DNA from: CAZOHN01 sp964579325
GTDB lineage: Bacteria > Pseudomonadota > Alphaproteobacteria > Rhodobacterales > Rhodobacteraceae
Assembly: GCA_964579325.1 (NCBI GenBank)
Contig: CAZOHN010000090.1
Location: 1-13,913, forward strand
Direction: 5' to 3'
Length of the DNA: 13,913 bases
In this document: in pieces, positions 13,762 to 13,913 of the stretch
Layout of the letters: every line of letters begins with the position of its first letter
Position numbering within the stretch: position 1 is the stretch's first letter
Program-made: the position numbers and the translations under genes
The notes under the pieces: model-generated
What the model saw: only the letters and a program-made list of their open reading frames with translations
Database searches by the model: none
Told to the model about the DNA's origin: nothing

Positions 13762-13866
13762 TTGTGCGGCCCGGTTCTGCCAGTCCGGCAAGGCGGCCTG
13801 TTCCGCTGCCCGAAGGTTATCGCCCCGCCCGTCTCGCGCCGGATTCACCCTCAGTTAACGCGGCCC

Positions 13867-13913
13867 TCAGACCACCACGCCCGCCCCGTCGCTCGCCAGC
13901 CCCACATTCGTCC
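13867..13913 (-). CDS. C-terminal end of an unidentified gene (5' end outside window)
   Basis: On the minus strand the last 14 codons read TNVGLASDGAGVVV and end in TGA at 13867-13869. Thirteen of the 14 codons end in G or C, as in the real genes of this window, and this frame is more gene-like than the other two. The product cannot be named from so short a piece. Confidence 0.45.
   Translation of the reverse strand, partial: TNVGLASDGAGVVV

Larger units (their letters stand above)
13294..13866. other. 573-base region without a convincing gene
   Basis: I find no open frame with good codon use or a credible start here. It holds the RBS-overlapping inverted repeat, a GTAG-headed REP copy (13543-13565), an 11-bp tandem repeat (13729-13761) and a GTTAAC just before the end of a leftward gene. 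A frame at 13292-13546 is open on the plus strand but reads as low-complexity Arg/Pro sequence. The promoter of the VPLPA gene should lie in the first part; I could not place it with confidence. Confidence 0.6.

Noticed and set aside
13729..13866. Cys-rich short reading frame across the 11-bp repeats
   Set aside because: The 11-bp units shift frame at each step, there is no credible start, and it ends in ordinary Arg/Pro shadow sequence.

Overview
This window looks like chromosomal DNA of a high-GC alphaproteobacterium, most likely a member of the Rhodobacteraceae/Paracoccaceae. The support is the Hfq C-terminus followed by HflX, the form of the PQQ biosynthesis proteins, a protein with a VPLPA-type C-terminal sorting signal (typical of Rhodobacterales), and very high GC in most reading frames. 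This placement comes from sequence recognition, not from a database search.

Layout, left to right. (1) The end of hfq and all of hflX on the plus strand, a conserved RNA-chaperone/ribosome-GTPase pair. (2) A plus-strand gene for a cytoplasmic six-Asp-box (BNR) beta-propeller protein, with its own promoter carrying a perfect inverted repeat between -35 and -10. (3) A complete PQQ cofactor operon, pqqABCDE, on the minus strand. It runs from a 32-residue PqqA precursor at about 5.9 kb down to pqqE, with start/stop overlaps from pqqB to pqqE, and it ends 4 bases from the stop of the propeller gene. (4) A two-gene minus-strand operon, meh-mct, encoding a mesaconyl-C4-CoA hydratase-like protein and a mesaconyl-CoA C1-C4 CoA transferase-like protein (both enzymes of the 3-hydroxypropionate bicycle), behind a promoter with a palindromic operator. 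(5) A minus-strand pair: a membrane-anchored penicillin-acylase-family Ntn hydrolase overlapping a GNAT acetyltransferase by 11 bases. (6) A divergent plus-strand beta-hydroxyacid dehydrogenase. (7) A gene-poor, repeat-rich end (12.2-13.9 kb) with several unrelated REP-like palindromes, one lower-GC exported VPLPA-CTERM protein gene, an 11-bp tandem repeat, and the last codons of an unidentified minus-strand gene.

How the parts may work together. PqqA-E would make PQQ for periplasmic quinoprotein dehydrogenases, none of which lies in the window. Meh and Mct would turn 2-methylfumaryl-CoA (mesaconyl-C1-CoA) into citramalyl-CoA, which splits to acetyl-CoA and pyruvate. In a relative with the ethylmalonyl-CoA pathway, which already makes and uses mesaconyl-C1-CoA, these two genes could add a glyoxylate/propionyl-CoA co-assimilation branch. 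That is the most interesting metabolic idea here, and it is inference. No phage, transposase, CRISPR, tRNA or rRNA was found.
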